In this document: in pieces, positions 54,504-64,000 of the stretch
Layout: the number at the start of each line of letters is the position of its first letter
Numbering within the stretch: the stretch's first letter is position 1
Source: Hemileia vastatrix
Lineage: Eukaryota > Basidiomycota > Pucciniomycetes > Pucciniales > Zaghouaniaceae
Direction of reading: 5' to 3'
Assembly: GCA_030280995.1 (NCBI GenBank)
Contig: JASXTE010000003.1
Span: forward strand, 1,674,001-1,738,000
DNA: 64,000 nucleotides
Notes under the pieces: generated by a model
Told to the model about the DNA's origin: nothing
Databases searched by the model: none
The model's input: the letters and a program-made list of their open reading frames with translations, nothing else
Translations under genes and position numbers: made by a program

Positions 54504-57500
54504 ATGAGTGCTCCCCAGGATAGTGTAAGTGAACAGCCTGCTTATAATACCAGGTCTAAAGCTAATAAAAACTTTCCAGGACATCACCATGGAGGGACAA
54601 CAGTACCCCCAGCCAGAAAGCATGAGTATAGAGGAAAAGGACGCCCTCTTAAAAAAGATAACTATCAAAAAGACGTCTCCTCCTCTTCAGGATCAACTGT
54701 CCCACCTGGCCAAACAGGTTCTGAAGCTAGAGGAATCAAAATCTCTCATGTTCAAAGAAGTAGAGCAGTTGCAAAACAATTGCAAGGTAGGATTTCAGCA
54801 GATGAATCAGGCAATGGCAGAATTAAAGGGAGGCCAGCCCAGTCAATCAAATCAGCAACCCCCTACCCAAGGAGGGTCCACTCACTCCCAGGAGAAAATC
54901 CTGGTAGACAAATGGAAATGGGACTGGTTTCACCAACAGTGGACAAGCCACAGTTGCAACAGGGATCCGCCCCCTCATCTGACTTCCTCAGCTCACCCTT
55001 ACAAGGGAAAAAAGCGCCAAAAATCAGGACTGGCAACCATCCCTTGGTAAGTAACTTACCCTCTCAGATTAGACATAATACTGATAATTACAATATAGGT
55101 AATTCTATTGATGTTAAATCTGTACAAAAAATAGAGGAGGATTTAAGAAATTTAGGTTTTAGAGTAGATACACCTGACTTGTCTTTTGTCCATAATAACA
55201 GTACTATATACAATGATAATACAGTTAATCCTCAGTTGCAACCACCTACTAGTGAGATGAGAAGTTCACAGGAGAGTGAGAGAGTTGAAAAGGAGGACAT
55301 GGAATATTTTAACAATAATCCAACTGTCCATAGAATTGTTTCAGCATTGTGGAATAGAATGACTGATTGTGAGGAACAGACAGTTAAACTCACTAGTGAT
55401 ACAATTTCATCCTTAACATTGAACATTTCTCAATTAGCAACACGTAATAAAGAATTAGAGAAAGAACATTTGTCTCTAACTCTTAAATATGATTCATTGA
55501 GTAATAAATATAATGACCTTTCAAACAAATTTTGTGAGTTAGAAAAATTATATGAAACACACTTATTAAAAACTGAATCAAGAACAAAGTTATCTTTTGC
55601 ACAGACAAATCAAAGTGTCTCTGAGCTGCTACAAAGATTAACTAAAGTTGAGATTGAAACTTCCAATCTACTAATGAACCAGGATAATCATAAGTATAAT
55701 CAATATAATAATAATCCTTTCATTGGCAAAAGTGAATCTCATTCCTTCCCTATACCACCACAATTGAAACCATCTGGTGGTAGTGTCAAATCTGAAAATG
55801 TAAGTCACAAATCCGTGCAGGAAGAAATACAAGACCATTTATCAAAAGTAAATGAGTTGTTGAATTTACCTAAGATTAGTGAGATAAAATCCAATCAGAA
55901 GAACTGGCCTAAAATAGATCAGTACCCAACTTATGATGGGGAAGCCAGCTCTGATTGGCAACATTTTATTCAAAGAATTGACAACTTGAAATTCTCATAT
56001 AAGTTACCAGATGAAGAGATAACATCAAAATTAATTTCTTTATTTAAGGATGTTGCTTTATTATGGTTTGAAGCTGTCTTAAGTGAGGGTAGAGACTACT
56101 CTTGGGCTGAATGGAAACAACTTATTGAAAAACAATTTGGAGGTTCTAAATTCAGGCTTACTCAGCAGAGACTGTATGAGAAGACTAGGTATAATCCGTT
56201 GAGTGGTGACAAACCTATGGTATTTTTAATGAATTTAAACAAAATATTAAAAGCCATTGAGCCTCATATGGATTTTAACTTATGGAAAGATAAGATAATA
56301 TACAAATTACCTATATCTGTCAGAGACATTGTTGTAGCTAGAACATTAAATGTTACTGAATATTCTGACTTTATTAATATTTGCAATGAAATATTATTGA
56401 ACCATAAGTATGAATCAAGGTATTCCACTTATAAGCAAAATGTTGAACCTGTAAAAACTCAGAATTCAAAAACACTTCAGGAGAAGCAGAAAAAACCTAC
56501 TGCACCTGTAGTACCTAAGAAGTATGAAACAAATACTTGTTATAAGTGTAATAAACCTTGGGTAAAAGGTCACAAATGTGAGAAAAACATAAATATTGTT
56601 GAAAATCAACGTGAATCTGAAACTGAAACTGAAAAAAGTAAAGAATCAAGTGATTATGACAGCAATATCTCATATAGTGATGAAAATGAAGTCTGTATGT
56701 TGGAAGATGATTTGTCCATCTTTGAAAATCCAATATTAAATATGGACTCAAATGAATCTTTAATGAATTTTGAGGATGCTGAAATCATTAAGGATATACA
56801 AGCTGATAAATTTAGAATGACACCTATCACGGTTCCAGCTATCATTTCTGGTGAAAATGTTAATATAGTATTGGACACAGGAGCTGCTGGTTCAGTTGTT
56901 TCCACTAATACATTACAGAAAATTGATAGTGAATATAAGTTTAAGCTTGAACCACTTCAGAATAAAAATTGGAGAGGTTTTGGATCAGTACTACACCCCA
57001 TTGGTAAATACAAAGCTGCTGTTTTCTTTAAACACCAACATGGTTATGTAAGGGTAACTTGTGACTTTGTAGTAATGGATAATACAAATTGTAGTAACTG
57101 TTTTATCATTGGAAATGATATTCTGACTAAATTTGGTGTAAAATTAGACCCTGCTAATAACAATTTTACAATTGGCATGAATGGTAAAAGGAAATTTAAA
57201 ATAAATTCTTTTAACACAGTCTTACACATTGAGTCAGTAACAAATTCCCCGTCTAAAGGAAGAGAATCCAATGAGATGGAACTTCTGGAAACAGAAATTT
57301 CAAAAGCATCATTTGGCACTCAGATAAGTGAAACTGAGAAAGATAATATTTTGGAATTAATTAAAGCTTTTCCAATGGCTTTTGCACATGGTACAAATGA
57401 ACTTGGCCTTGTAAAAGATCATGAAATGAAAATTAGTTTAACCTGTGATATGGATAATATTCCTGCTAGTCTTAAAAAGAAACCATACCCTGCTTCACCA

Positions 57501-60371
57501 ATGAAGAGGAAAGACATAGAGGATAATATTAAGATGTTATTAAAAATGAACATTCTTGAGAAGGTTGAAACTACACCAAAATATTGTGTAATATCACCAG
57601 TGCTGATTTCTTATGAACAAGATAAAGCAAGACTGTGCGGTGATTATAGAGCATTAAATACATTTACAGTAGATGATATTTATCCCTTGCCAAGGATTGC
57701 CTCTATACATGCTACCCTTAAAGGTGCTAAATATATAAGTTGCCTAGATGGAAATAAAGGGTACCATCAAATTCCTGTTGAAAAGAATTCACAGAACTTT
57801 TTGTTGATAACAACACACATGGGAATTTATAAGTATGTCAGAATGCCATTTGGACCAAAGAATGCTCCATCAGTATTTCAAAAGTTAATGGATATAACAT
57901 TCCATAATGAAATGATTGAGGGATGGTTAATGGTATACATTGATGACATCATAGTGTTCTCTAAAAATTTTGATGAACACTTAATCCATTTAAGGAAAGT
58001 ATTTCAGAAAATGGATGAAATAAAAATGACCCTTGCATTGAAAAAATGTAAATTTGGGTTTGAATCTTTAAAAGTGCTTGGTCATATTGTATCTGGCTTA
58101 CAAATATGTGTAGACCAAAATAAAGTGGCTGCAATAAAGAATATTGGCATTCCTCAAAATGTGAAGGATGTACAATCTTTTCTTGGAATGTGTGGTTATT
58201 ATAGACAATATATAAAAAACTACCAATCAATTGCTGCACCACTGACCACACTGATAAAGAAATCAGAAGCTTTCATTTGGAATAATGAAAGACAACAAGC
58301 TTTTAATAAGTTGAAAGAATGTTTAATGACAGCTCCTATCTTGGGATTACCAGATTTCCAATTACCTTTTGTATTATATACAGATGCAAGTTTTATTGGA
58401 CTGGGTGCTGCTTTGCATCAAAAACAACTTATTGAAGGTAAAATGTCAGAAGTAGTAATCTGCTATATTTCACGTACTCTGAGAAGTGGTGAATTGAAAT
58501 ATGGTGCTACTCAACTTGAATGTTTGGCAGTAGTATGGGCTCTTGAAAAGCTACATTATTACCTGGAAGACCAAAAATTTGAGTTAATAACTGACTGTAG
58601 TGCAGTTAAGTCACTCTTAAACATGAAAACTCCTAATAGACACATGTTTAGATGGCAATTAGCTGTACAAGAATACAGAGGACGGATGACTATTACACAT
58701 AGAGCAGGAACCTTGCACTCTAATGTAGATCTGTTATCTAGAGTACCTCTGCCTAATAATGATGATAATCCTGCTTATGTTCCTGAGTCAGAGATTATTA
58801 ACATTTATGGCATTTATATTGTAGATCTTGAGGATGAATTTATGCAATCAATTCTTGATAAGTATAATTCAGATCCTGAATTAAGTAAATTAACTACAAT
58901 ATTAAATGATCCATCTAATGCTTCAATGAATGTTTTAATAAAAACATTACCAATTAAGTATAAAGAGGCATTAGAAAAAGGAAAATTTTCCATTGAGGAT
59001 GGTTTTATATATTACAGGAAAAAATTAAGTAATGTGATTGTAATTCCCCCTTCAATGAAGGAGTTAATGTTAAGTATATGTCATGATGATATATTAGCAG
59101 GTCATTTTGACTACCATAAAACATTAACCAGAGTAAAAAACACAGCTTGGTGGATTAACATGTCTGAGGATGTTCAGAAATATGTTGAAACATGTGATTC
59201 TTGTCAAAAATCTAAAAGATTAACAGGAAAAAGAGCTGGTTTATTACAACAAATTGAGCAACCAAAAGCTCCATGGGAAATCATTAACATGGACTTTGTA
59301 ACAGGTTTGCCAATAGCAGGGCATAAGAGTTATAACTCCTGCTGGGTAATTGTAGATAGATTTACAAAGATGTGTAAATTTATTCCTACCCACAAAGAGG
59401 TTTCTGCAAAGGACTTAGCTTTTTTATGGTGGACACAAATGTTAAATACAGCAGGTTTTCCCAAAGCAATAGTTTCTGACAGAGATCCTAAATTTACTTC
59501 TGAGTTCTGGACGTCACTTATGGATGTTTCAGGGTGTCAATTAAAACTTTCTACAGCACACCATCCACAAACTGATGGGCTAGCAGAAAGAATGATACAA
59601 ACCTTAGAAGATATGATAAGAAGATACTGTGCTTTTGGTCTTAATTTTAAAGACAATGACAAATTCACGCATGATTGGGTAACCCTTATCCCAGGTTTAG
59701 AATTTGCATATAATAGTACAGTACATTCTGTCACTGGCAAAAAGCCATTTGAGTTATGGTTGGGTTATGTACCTAATACCCCTGCTAAAAATCTTAATAA
59801 GTTACCTAGATTGGATATTCATCCAGGTACCAAATCTTTTCTTCAGATGCAGGAATTATGCAGAAAACATGCTCAAGAATGTATAAATAAGGCTTTTGAG
59901 TATGAAAAGAAAAGATGGGATAAAGCCCATAAAGAACAAATGTTCAAAGAGGGTGATGAAGTCCTTATTTCAACGCTACATTTCAATTTAAATGGTAATG
60001 TTAAATTGAAGGATCCATTCATTGGACCATTTGTAGTTAAAAAGATGGTTGGTAATAATGCTGTTGAGGTTATTCTATATGCACCTTATGATAGAAAACA
60101 TCCAGTATTTCCTATTTCTCTTATAAAACCATACCATTCTAATGATACTGCTCTCTTTCCAAAAAGATCAGGAAGGCATAAACAGCAACCTGAAGAAATA
60201 GTGGAAAAATCAGAAATTGAAAAGATACTTAAAAAGAGACACCTTACTAAAGAAAAGGGAGTTGAGTATCTATTAAGATTTAAAAATAAATCAAGTGAAT
60301 ATGACCAGTGGATTCCAGAAAATGAAATCTCTGATCTTAAAAATCTCTTGAAAAAATTTAAATCTAAATAA
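54504..60371 (+). CDS. Gypsy-C Gag-Pol polyprotein with chromodomain (1,955 aa)
   Basis: A single open frame starts at ATG 54,504 (MSAPQDSVSEQPAYNTRSK). Residues 25-180 are a low-complexity R/S/P/G-rich part that overlaps a second frame. A coiled coil lies around residues 290-390, and the retrotransposon Gag domain about 475-635. A knuckle CYKCNKPWVKGHKC lies near 677. Protease IVLDTGAAGS is near 789 and RT with YIDDIIVFS near 1,146. RNase H (TDASFIGLGAAL) is near 1,290. The integrase zinc domain (H-X3-H and CDSC) is near 1,532-1,568, with the core from about 1,590 (SDRDPKF, HPQTDGLAERM). The chromodomain (EYLLRFKNKSSEYDQW..ENEI) is near 1,920-1,940. Chromodomains of this class direct integration to modified histones. 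No stop or frameshift was found. The product is processed in a particle. Confidence 0.95.
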   Translation: MSAPQDSVSEQPAYNTRSKANKNFPGHHHGGTTVPPARKHEYRGKGRPLKKDNYQKDVSSSSGSTVPPGQTGSEARGIKISHVQRSRAVAKQLQGRISADESGNGRIKGRPAQSIKSATPYPRRVHSLPGENPGRQMEMGLVSPTVDKPQLQQGSAPSSDFLSSPLQGKKAPKIRTGNHPLVSNLPSQIRHNTDNYNIGNSIDVKSVQKIEEDLRNLGFRVDTPDLSFVHNNSTIYNDNTVNPQLQPPTSEMRSSQESERVEKEDMEYFNNNPTVHRIVSALWNRMTDCEEQTVKLTSDTISSLTLNISQLATRNKELEKEHLSLTLKYDSLSNKYNDLSNKFCELEKLYETHLLKTESRTKLSFAQTNQSVSELLQRLTKVEIETSNLLMNQDNHKYNQYNNNPFIGKSESHSFPIPPQLKPSGGSVKSENVSHKSVQEEIQDHLSKVNELLNLPKISEIKSNQKNWPKIDQYPTYDGEASSDWQHFIQRIDNLKFSYKLPDEEITSKLISLFKDVALLWFEAVLSEGRDYSWAEWKQLIEKQFGGSKFRLTQQRLYEKTRYNPLSGDKPMVFLMNLNKILKAIEPHMDFNLWKDKIIYKLPISVRDIVVARTLNVTEYSDFINICNEILLNHKYESRYSTYKQNVEPVKTQNSKTLQEKQKKPTAPVVPKKYETNTCYKCNKPWVKGHKCEKNINIVENQRESETETEKSKESSDYDSNISYSDENEVCMLEDDLSIFENPILNMDSNESLMNFEDAEIIKDIQADKFRMTPITVPAIISGENVNIVLDTGAAGSVVSTNTLQKIDSEYKFKLEPLQNKNWRGFGSVLHPIGKYKAAVFFKHQHGYVRVTCDFVVMDNTNCSNCFIIGNDILTKFGVKLDPANNNFTIGMNGKRKFKINSFNTVLHIESVTNSPSKGRESNEMELLETEISKASFGTQISETEKDNILELIKAFPMAFAHGTNELGLVKDHEMKISLTCDMDNIPASLKKKPYPASPMKRKDIEDNIKMLLKMNILEKVETTPKYCVISPVLISYEQDKARLCGDYRALNTFTVDDIYPLPRIASIHATLKGAKYISCLDGNKGYHQIPVEKNSQNFLLITTHMGIYKYVRMPFGPKNAPSVFQKLMDITFHNEMIEGWLMVYIDDIIVFSKNFDEHLIHLRKVFQKMDEIKMTLALKKCKFGFESLKVLGHIVSGLQICVDQNKVAAIKNIGIPQNVKDVQSFLGMCGYYRQYIKNYQSIAAPLTTLIKKSEAFIWNNERQQAFNKLKECLMTAPILGLPDFQLPFVLYTDASFIGLGAALHQKQLIEGKMSEVVICYISRTLRSGELKYGATQLECLAVVWALEKLHYYLEDQKFELITDCSAVKSLLNMKTPNRHMFRWQLAVQEYRGRMTITHRAGTLHSNVDLLSRVPLPNNDDNPAYVPESEIINIYGIYIVDLEDEFMQSILDKYNSDPELSKLTTILNDPSNASMNVLIKTLPIKYKEALEKGKFSIEDGFIYYRKKLSNVIVIPPSMKELMLSICHDDILAGHFDYHKTLTRVKNTAWWINMSEDVQKYVETCDSCQKSKRLTGKRAGLLQQIEQPKAPWEIINMDFVTGLPIAGHKSYNSCWVIVDRFTKMCKFIPTHKEVSAKDLAFLWWTQMLNTAGFPKAIVSDRDPKFTSEFWTSLMDVSGCQLKLSTAHHPQTDGLAERMIQTLEDMIRRYCAFGLNFKDNDKFTHDWVTLIPGLEFAYNSTVHSVTGKKPFELWLGYVPNTPAKNLNKLPRLDIHPGTKSFLQMQELCRKHAQECINKAFEYEKKRWDKAHKEQMFKEGDEVLISTLHFNLNGNVKLKDPFIGPFVVKKMVGNNAVEVILYAPYDRKHPVFPISLIKPYHSNDTALFPKRSGRHKQQPEEIVEKSEIEKILKKRHLTKEKGVEYLLRFKNKSSEYDQWIPENEISDLKNLLKKFKSK
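54529..55050 (+). CDS. Overlapping +1-frame ORF in gypsy-C gag (173 aa)
   Basis: The frame is 173 codons, +1 relative to gag-pol, with an internal ATG at 54,589. Its product looks more protein-like than the main frame over the same bases: amphipathic, with a likely coiled coil (LAKQVLKLEESKSLMFKEVE) and then a Gln/Pro-rich tail. The main frame is low-complexity here. It could be a separate small protein, an ancestral Gag N-terminus brought out of frame, or a by-product of codon use. The two frames cannot be ranked without relatives. Confidence 0.4.
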   Translation: MNSLLIIPGLKLIKTFQDITMEGQQYPQPESMSIEEKDALLKKITIKKTSPPLQDQLSHLAKQVLKLEESKSLMFKEVEQLQNNCKVGFQQMNQAMAELKGGQPSQSNQQPPTQGGSTHSQEKILVDKWKWDWFHQQWTSHSCNRDPPPHLTSSAHPYKGKKRQKSGLATIPW

Positions 60372-60475
60372 TACTGTTCATTCAGTATATGTATTATAAA
60401 AATTATTTTTTATTTTATTATTTCATTCCTTAAGATTAATTAAAATGTCTTAACATTTTTTTTATTGTTTTTTTT

Positions 60476-60487
60476 GGGGTGAGGGAG
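60476..60487 (+). other. Gypsy-C polypurine tract
   Basis: GGGGTGAGGGAG lies directly before the 3' LTR start TGTCAGCC, 105 bp after the stop codon region. Confidence 0.8.
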
Positions 60488-61664
60488 TGTCAGCCTAAAT
60501 ATCCTTAGGACTGAGTATTTCTTATGCTTAAAATAAGATAACCTTAATTAGATTAAGCTTATATCTTAAAAATAAGGTTAAAATAATAATATATATTATT
60601 TTATTATATATATATATAATTATTATTCTATTATATAATTTATAATAGTTTAAATAGCTTATCCATGGCCTAATAATACTTATTAAGGTGTTAATGGAGT
60701 CATAATATACTTATCTTAAGTGATATGAAGTAATTATTGACATACATAAGCTTATATGTATACATAAATCTCATATTCAGTGAAATATGCAGTATATTAT
60801 GTATATTTAGGTATATAAGTGGGTTTTAGCCTCTTAATAGCCTATAACCTTTGTTTTTCTGCTTATTTTAGGTCATATGGACGAAATCAGTGGACTCACA
60901 ACGCCTACAGAAGCATAGACACCTATATCAGGCGCATACACCCAGTTTGGACAACTAAAATTACTTCCTTGGATGGTTATTCACGGATTTATGGGTTGGA
61001 AGGATGTTTTTGGGTTAATGTGGATGCTTGGGGATGTTATTGGGGGCTTGGAAATTTTATTTGTTTCCTTTATATACTTTTAGTTTCATTAAATCTCTTT
61101 TTGATCATTTATTTTACCTGTTTCTTTATGGTATCCGCTTTTATCTGGGTTTTCTATTTATGGTATGACTCTGTGTTATTATTAATAGTGATGGAGGGTC
61201 CTTACTGGAGGTCTGGGTGTTGAAACTGCTTGAAGTGGACGCCATGGGGAGGTGATGGGCCCTCACAGTGCTGTAATTTCCGGGGATAGCAGTGACATCA
61301 TCTGGATTGAAGGTCTGTGCACTCCAGTGGATTTGGGTATAAGTAAGGAGGGATTTTGACGGTTTATTATCATCATTCAATTACTACACTTCAAACAAAC
61401 ATTACACTACAATTATTAACATTCAGAAATATATTATAAAGCCCTTATAAATTGATATTATCTTTATAATAGCTATAACTATATTTTATTCTTCTATTTT
61501 CCACCACTAGCATGCATTTAAATCCAAGTATTGTGAGTTTAATTTGAGTATAACTATTCTATTAGTCTTCCCCTGAGGTTTAATCACTAAATCATTTATT
61601 AATAAGTAGTATGACCATAAAATAACACTATTATATCATACTTATATACTAGACTGTACTGACA
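60488..61664 (+). repeat. Gypsy-C 3' LTR (1,177 bp)
   Basis: Same length and ends as the 5' LTR, with only a handful of single-base differences. It is followed by the ATAAA TSD and then transposase codons. Confidence 0.95.
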
Positions 61665-63027
61665 ATAAATCTGACTCTGATTTGGAAGATGCTTTAGCTT
61701 ATATGTGTTTACTTTCCAAAAAGCGTTACATCATCACCAGGGGGCCAAATCTTTATCATGATCCCTGATATGATCTGGCCTCCATTCTCAACATTCCTCA
61801 TTTAAACTTCACCCAACTTTTTAGAACTTCTCCTGATTCTTTCTTCAAACTTTATCAACTCATTTCTGAACATCGTATCTTCCATAACAATTCTCATAAC
61901 AAACAGCGTAATCCTGCCATCCAACTTGCTGTTGCTCTATGTCGCTTTGGCTCAAATGGAAATGGTGCTGCCGTAAGACGTTTGGATAATCTCTTTGACA
62001 TAGGATATGGTACCGTGATATTATACACCAAGCGCTGTATGATTGCTATCCTTTCCCTCAAGTCTCAAACTCTTGCTTGGCCAACTCCAGAACAGTGACT
62101 TGAATCCTCTCAAGTAATGCAAGCTGAAGGTTTCCCTGGCTGTGTAGGATTTGTTGATGGCACAACTATACCTTTGAGTCAAAAGCCTGCTCATGATGGC
62201 AACCATTATTTTGATCGCAAAAAAAGGTTTCTTCCAAATCTTCTCCAAGTTCTCATCTTTTACAATCTAACTTTTTATTTACTTTCTAGATACTCTATTG
62301 CCGTTCAACTTGTATGTGATGTCAATAAAAAATTTATTGCTTTTCACAGTGGCTGCCCTGGATCATGTCATGACTCTTCCGTCTTCCAAAGAATGAGGAT
62401 TTCTCAATCCCCTGACTCATACTTTGACGAATCTCAGTACCTCCTTGCAGACTCAGCATATGCAAGTGGAAAGTACATTATACCTGCTTTCCGTGGTGCA
62501 ACTTCAGAAAATGACCCCAAAACTGCCTTTAATTATCACCTTGCACAATCAAGAGTACAAATTGAACATGCTATAGGTATTTTAAAAGGACGATTTTCTA
62601 GTCTTCGGGAGCTCAGAATCCAATTTCAAAAAAAATTGAAGATCAAAACTGCAAATCATTGGATCTTGACTTGCGTAATACTCCACAATATTCTAGCTGA
62701 TTTGAAGGATGAGTGGAATGATCTTTATGAAGAAGAGGATCCTGAACCACCACCGGCACTCCCCTCCCTTGATTCACAAATCATTCAATCAACTGGCATA
62801 CGTTCCATTATAATGCTAATTACTCTCCAACATTTCACTTTGCAACACTTTTAATTTTTAATTTTTACGTTTTCATACTTTCTAAATGTCCTCTTTGTGT
62901 ACTTTATTCACTTGGTTTTGTATTTTGGTTTGTTGCATATTCATTTTTTTTTTGAATTTATGGTGAAATTTTTTTTTTTGGATGGCTCATTGGTTTTCTT
63001 TCACCAGCTCAACATGAAATCACATAT

Positions 63028-63346
63028 TAGGGGGTATCAATGTTCAGGGATCCGCAATTAGGGATCAGGAATTTTTTTCGCCCAGATCCAACATTATTAA
63101 TTGCGGAAGATTCTTATCCACTAGCCCCAGGGCTAGTGGATAAGGAATGCCCGATAATACATTATCCCGCCTCTTATACCCCAATTTCCATTCCTAATTC
63201 CTGATCCCAAACTCATCTCATCCATGATGAATTTGCAAGAAAGTCACATGACTGATAATTCCTGATGCCATCCTTAAGTCTTTCCTCACTCTATGCTACT
63301 TAATTTTGGTGGCGAACACTTAACCATTTTTTCTATCTACACACCC
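63028..63346 (+). repeat. ~320-bp repeat R2, downstream of the transposase gene
   Basis: Direct copy of R1 (52,360-52,680). It carries the same near-palindrome with a changed centre. Together with R1 it brackets the transposase gene in the same orientation, unlike normal inverted transposon ends. Confidence 0.88.
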
Positions 63347-64000
63347 TCATTTCTTTTTTACATTCATGGTTTATTCCTTTTTTGTAAATATTTCCTTTGT
63401 AAATTAACATAAGTCTCTGATCCTATCCTTCCCTCGTGTTCCCACCAATTCCCGTACACCTCAAATCTTCCTTTATACCTTCCCTTCCACCTTCACTAGA
63501 AACCCCACTTCTCAAACTTACCTCGCTCTCCATCTCTTCATATCTACTCGACACCCCAGCACACCCTTTCAACTTTAATTGATGCCTCACCTTTCAAATC
63601 CACCTCGCTTTACTCCCTTTTGCCTCCAATAGAAACCCCAACACACCTTTTTAACCAAACTTGATGCCCGAAGCATCAAATCCACCTCTCTCCCTTCCTC
63701 TTCACCTCCAATTGACACCTCATCACCCAAAAATTAGCTCGCCACCCTCTTATGTGCTTCTTTAGTACCTTGAACATATATTTAATTTTCCCACATTAAT
63801 CAAGATTTGTAAAAAAAGTTAATATTGATAAAAACTATCACATTAACCTTTACTTATAGACATAATTATAAAGAAAAAATATATATTTCAAAATTTTTGA
63901 ATGTAACAGGGCTGTAATTTTTGTATGCAAGAAACTTACAAAAGATTCAGGTCAATAATTTTCTAATATTTTTTGGGAACAAATTTACTTTTTTACTTAT
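63347..64000. repeat. C/T-rich spacer with degenerate ~82-bp tandem repeat
   Basis: Between about 63,490 and 63,745 a C/T-rich block recurs with similar starts (ACACCCCAGCACACC at 63,550, AAACCCCAACACACC at 63,632, ACACCTCATCACCC at 63,714), a period near 82 bp. Copies are weakly conserved. The last 250 bases are AT-rich. No gene was seen. Confidence 0.45.

Larger units (their letters stand above)
52819..61664 (+). mobile_element. Gypsy-C: chromovirus, near intact
   Basis: LTRs 52,819-53,995 and 60,488-61,664 are both 1,177 bp and show only about five differences by eye. ATAAA flanks it (52,814-52,818; 61,665-61,669). It has a primer site, one open gag-pol frame of 1,955 codons with a C-terminal chromodomain, and a purine tract (GGGGTGAGGGAG). 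Everything needed for autonomous movement seems present, so insertion was very recent. It interrupts the Harbinger transposase. Confidence 0.96.
52741..62854 (+). pseudogene. PIF/Harbinger-type transposase (DDE_Tnp_4), split by gypsy-C
   Basis: Exon 1 is 52,741-52,818 plus 61,670-62,226, exon 2 is 62,290-62,854. ATG 52,741 lies 60 bp after R1. Gypsy-C falls exactly between codons 26 and 27. Without it the frame continues to a GT..AG intron (62,227-62,289, with CTAAC). Domains are an N-terminal helical part and then the Harbinger nuclease. The three acidic residues are in FVDGTTIPL (about 62,150), GSCHDSSVF (about 62,370) and QIEHAIGILKGRF (about 62,560); YFDRKKRYS spans the splice. Two TGA codons are in frame (61,766 and 62,096). 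The family cuts and joins DNA at TWA targets, usually with a Myb-like partner that was not found here. This copy is inactive, but it was close to intact before the insertion. Confidence 0.88.

Noticed and set aside
1..64000. tRNA, rRNA or other known structured RNA genes
   Set aside because: No cloverleaf, 5S, U6-like or other familiar RNA pattern was recognised by eye; a covariance-model scan would be needed to exclude them.

Overview
The window looks like a repeat-dense chromosome segment of a filamentous basidiomycete, most probably a rust fungus (Pucciniales). The reasons are AT-rich DNA, one intron-rich fungal PDR-type ABC transporter gene with GT..AG introns of roughly 50-100 nt, Ty3/gypsy and Ty1/copia elements stacked inside one another, and a PIF/Harbinger-type transposase gene. 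The organism call is inference; no rRNA, tRNA, bacterial operon or CRISPR locus was seen.

Positions 1-41,996 form one nested retrotransposon cluster that can be unpicked from LTR lengths and target-site duplications (TSDs). The outermost piece is the 3' end of an old copia element (here copia-E). Copia-A (7,365-13,590) sits in its coding end and is itself interrupted by gypsy-A (1-7,364, minus strand) in its 5' LTR and by a solo gypsy-B LTR (10,699-11,912) in its pol gene. Copia-D (LTRs 14,312-14,899 and 41,326-41,913, both 588 bp, TSD AATAT) sits in the copia-E 3' LTR. Copia-B (15,645-20,942, TSD ACAAC) is inserted in the gag gene of copia-D. Copia-C (22,720-39,845, minus, 611-bp LTRs, TSD CTATC) is inserted in its pol gene. 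Gypsy-B (27,957-39,809, two 1,333-bp LTRs, TSD ACGG) lies inside the 5' LTR of copia-C. That is four levels: copia-E > copia-D > copia-C > gypsy-B.

Gypsy-B carries about 3 kb of extra sequence between pol and the 3' LTR. On the antisense strand this holds two genes for cysteine-rich, zinc-cluster-like proteins. One has three exons with clean splice sites and would encode about 273 aa. Both proteins share the layout C-X2-C-X6/7-C-X14-C-X2-C-X6-C.

From 41,997 to 52,740 come two 184-bp TTA-flanked MITEs, the ABC transporter gene (42,902-49,084, minus), several foldback elements and an array of nine 19-nt hairpin units at about 34-nt spacing (51,107-51,412). In that array the stem arms change together, so pairing is perfect in every unit. 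From 52,360 to 63,346 a Harbinger-type transposase gene lies between two ~320-bp direct repeats. It is split in codon phase by a near-intact chromovirus, gypsy-C (52,819-61,664; 1,177-bp LTRs; TSD ATAAA; one 1,955-codon gag-pol frame with a C-terminal chromodomain). The last 650 bases hold only degenerate C/T-rich repeats.

The strongest candidates for something undescribed are the covarying hairpin array and the spliced antisense zinc-cluster gene pair carried by gypsy-B. Weaker candidates are a gag-overlapping frame in gypsy-C, a basic reading frame inside the copia-D LTR that is fused to pol, and the strong GCGC/AGCGCT enrichment of gypsy-B.
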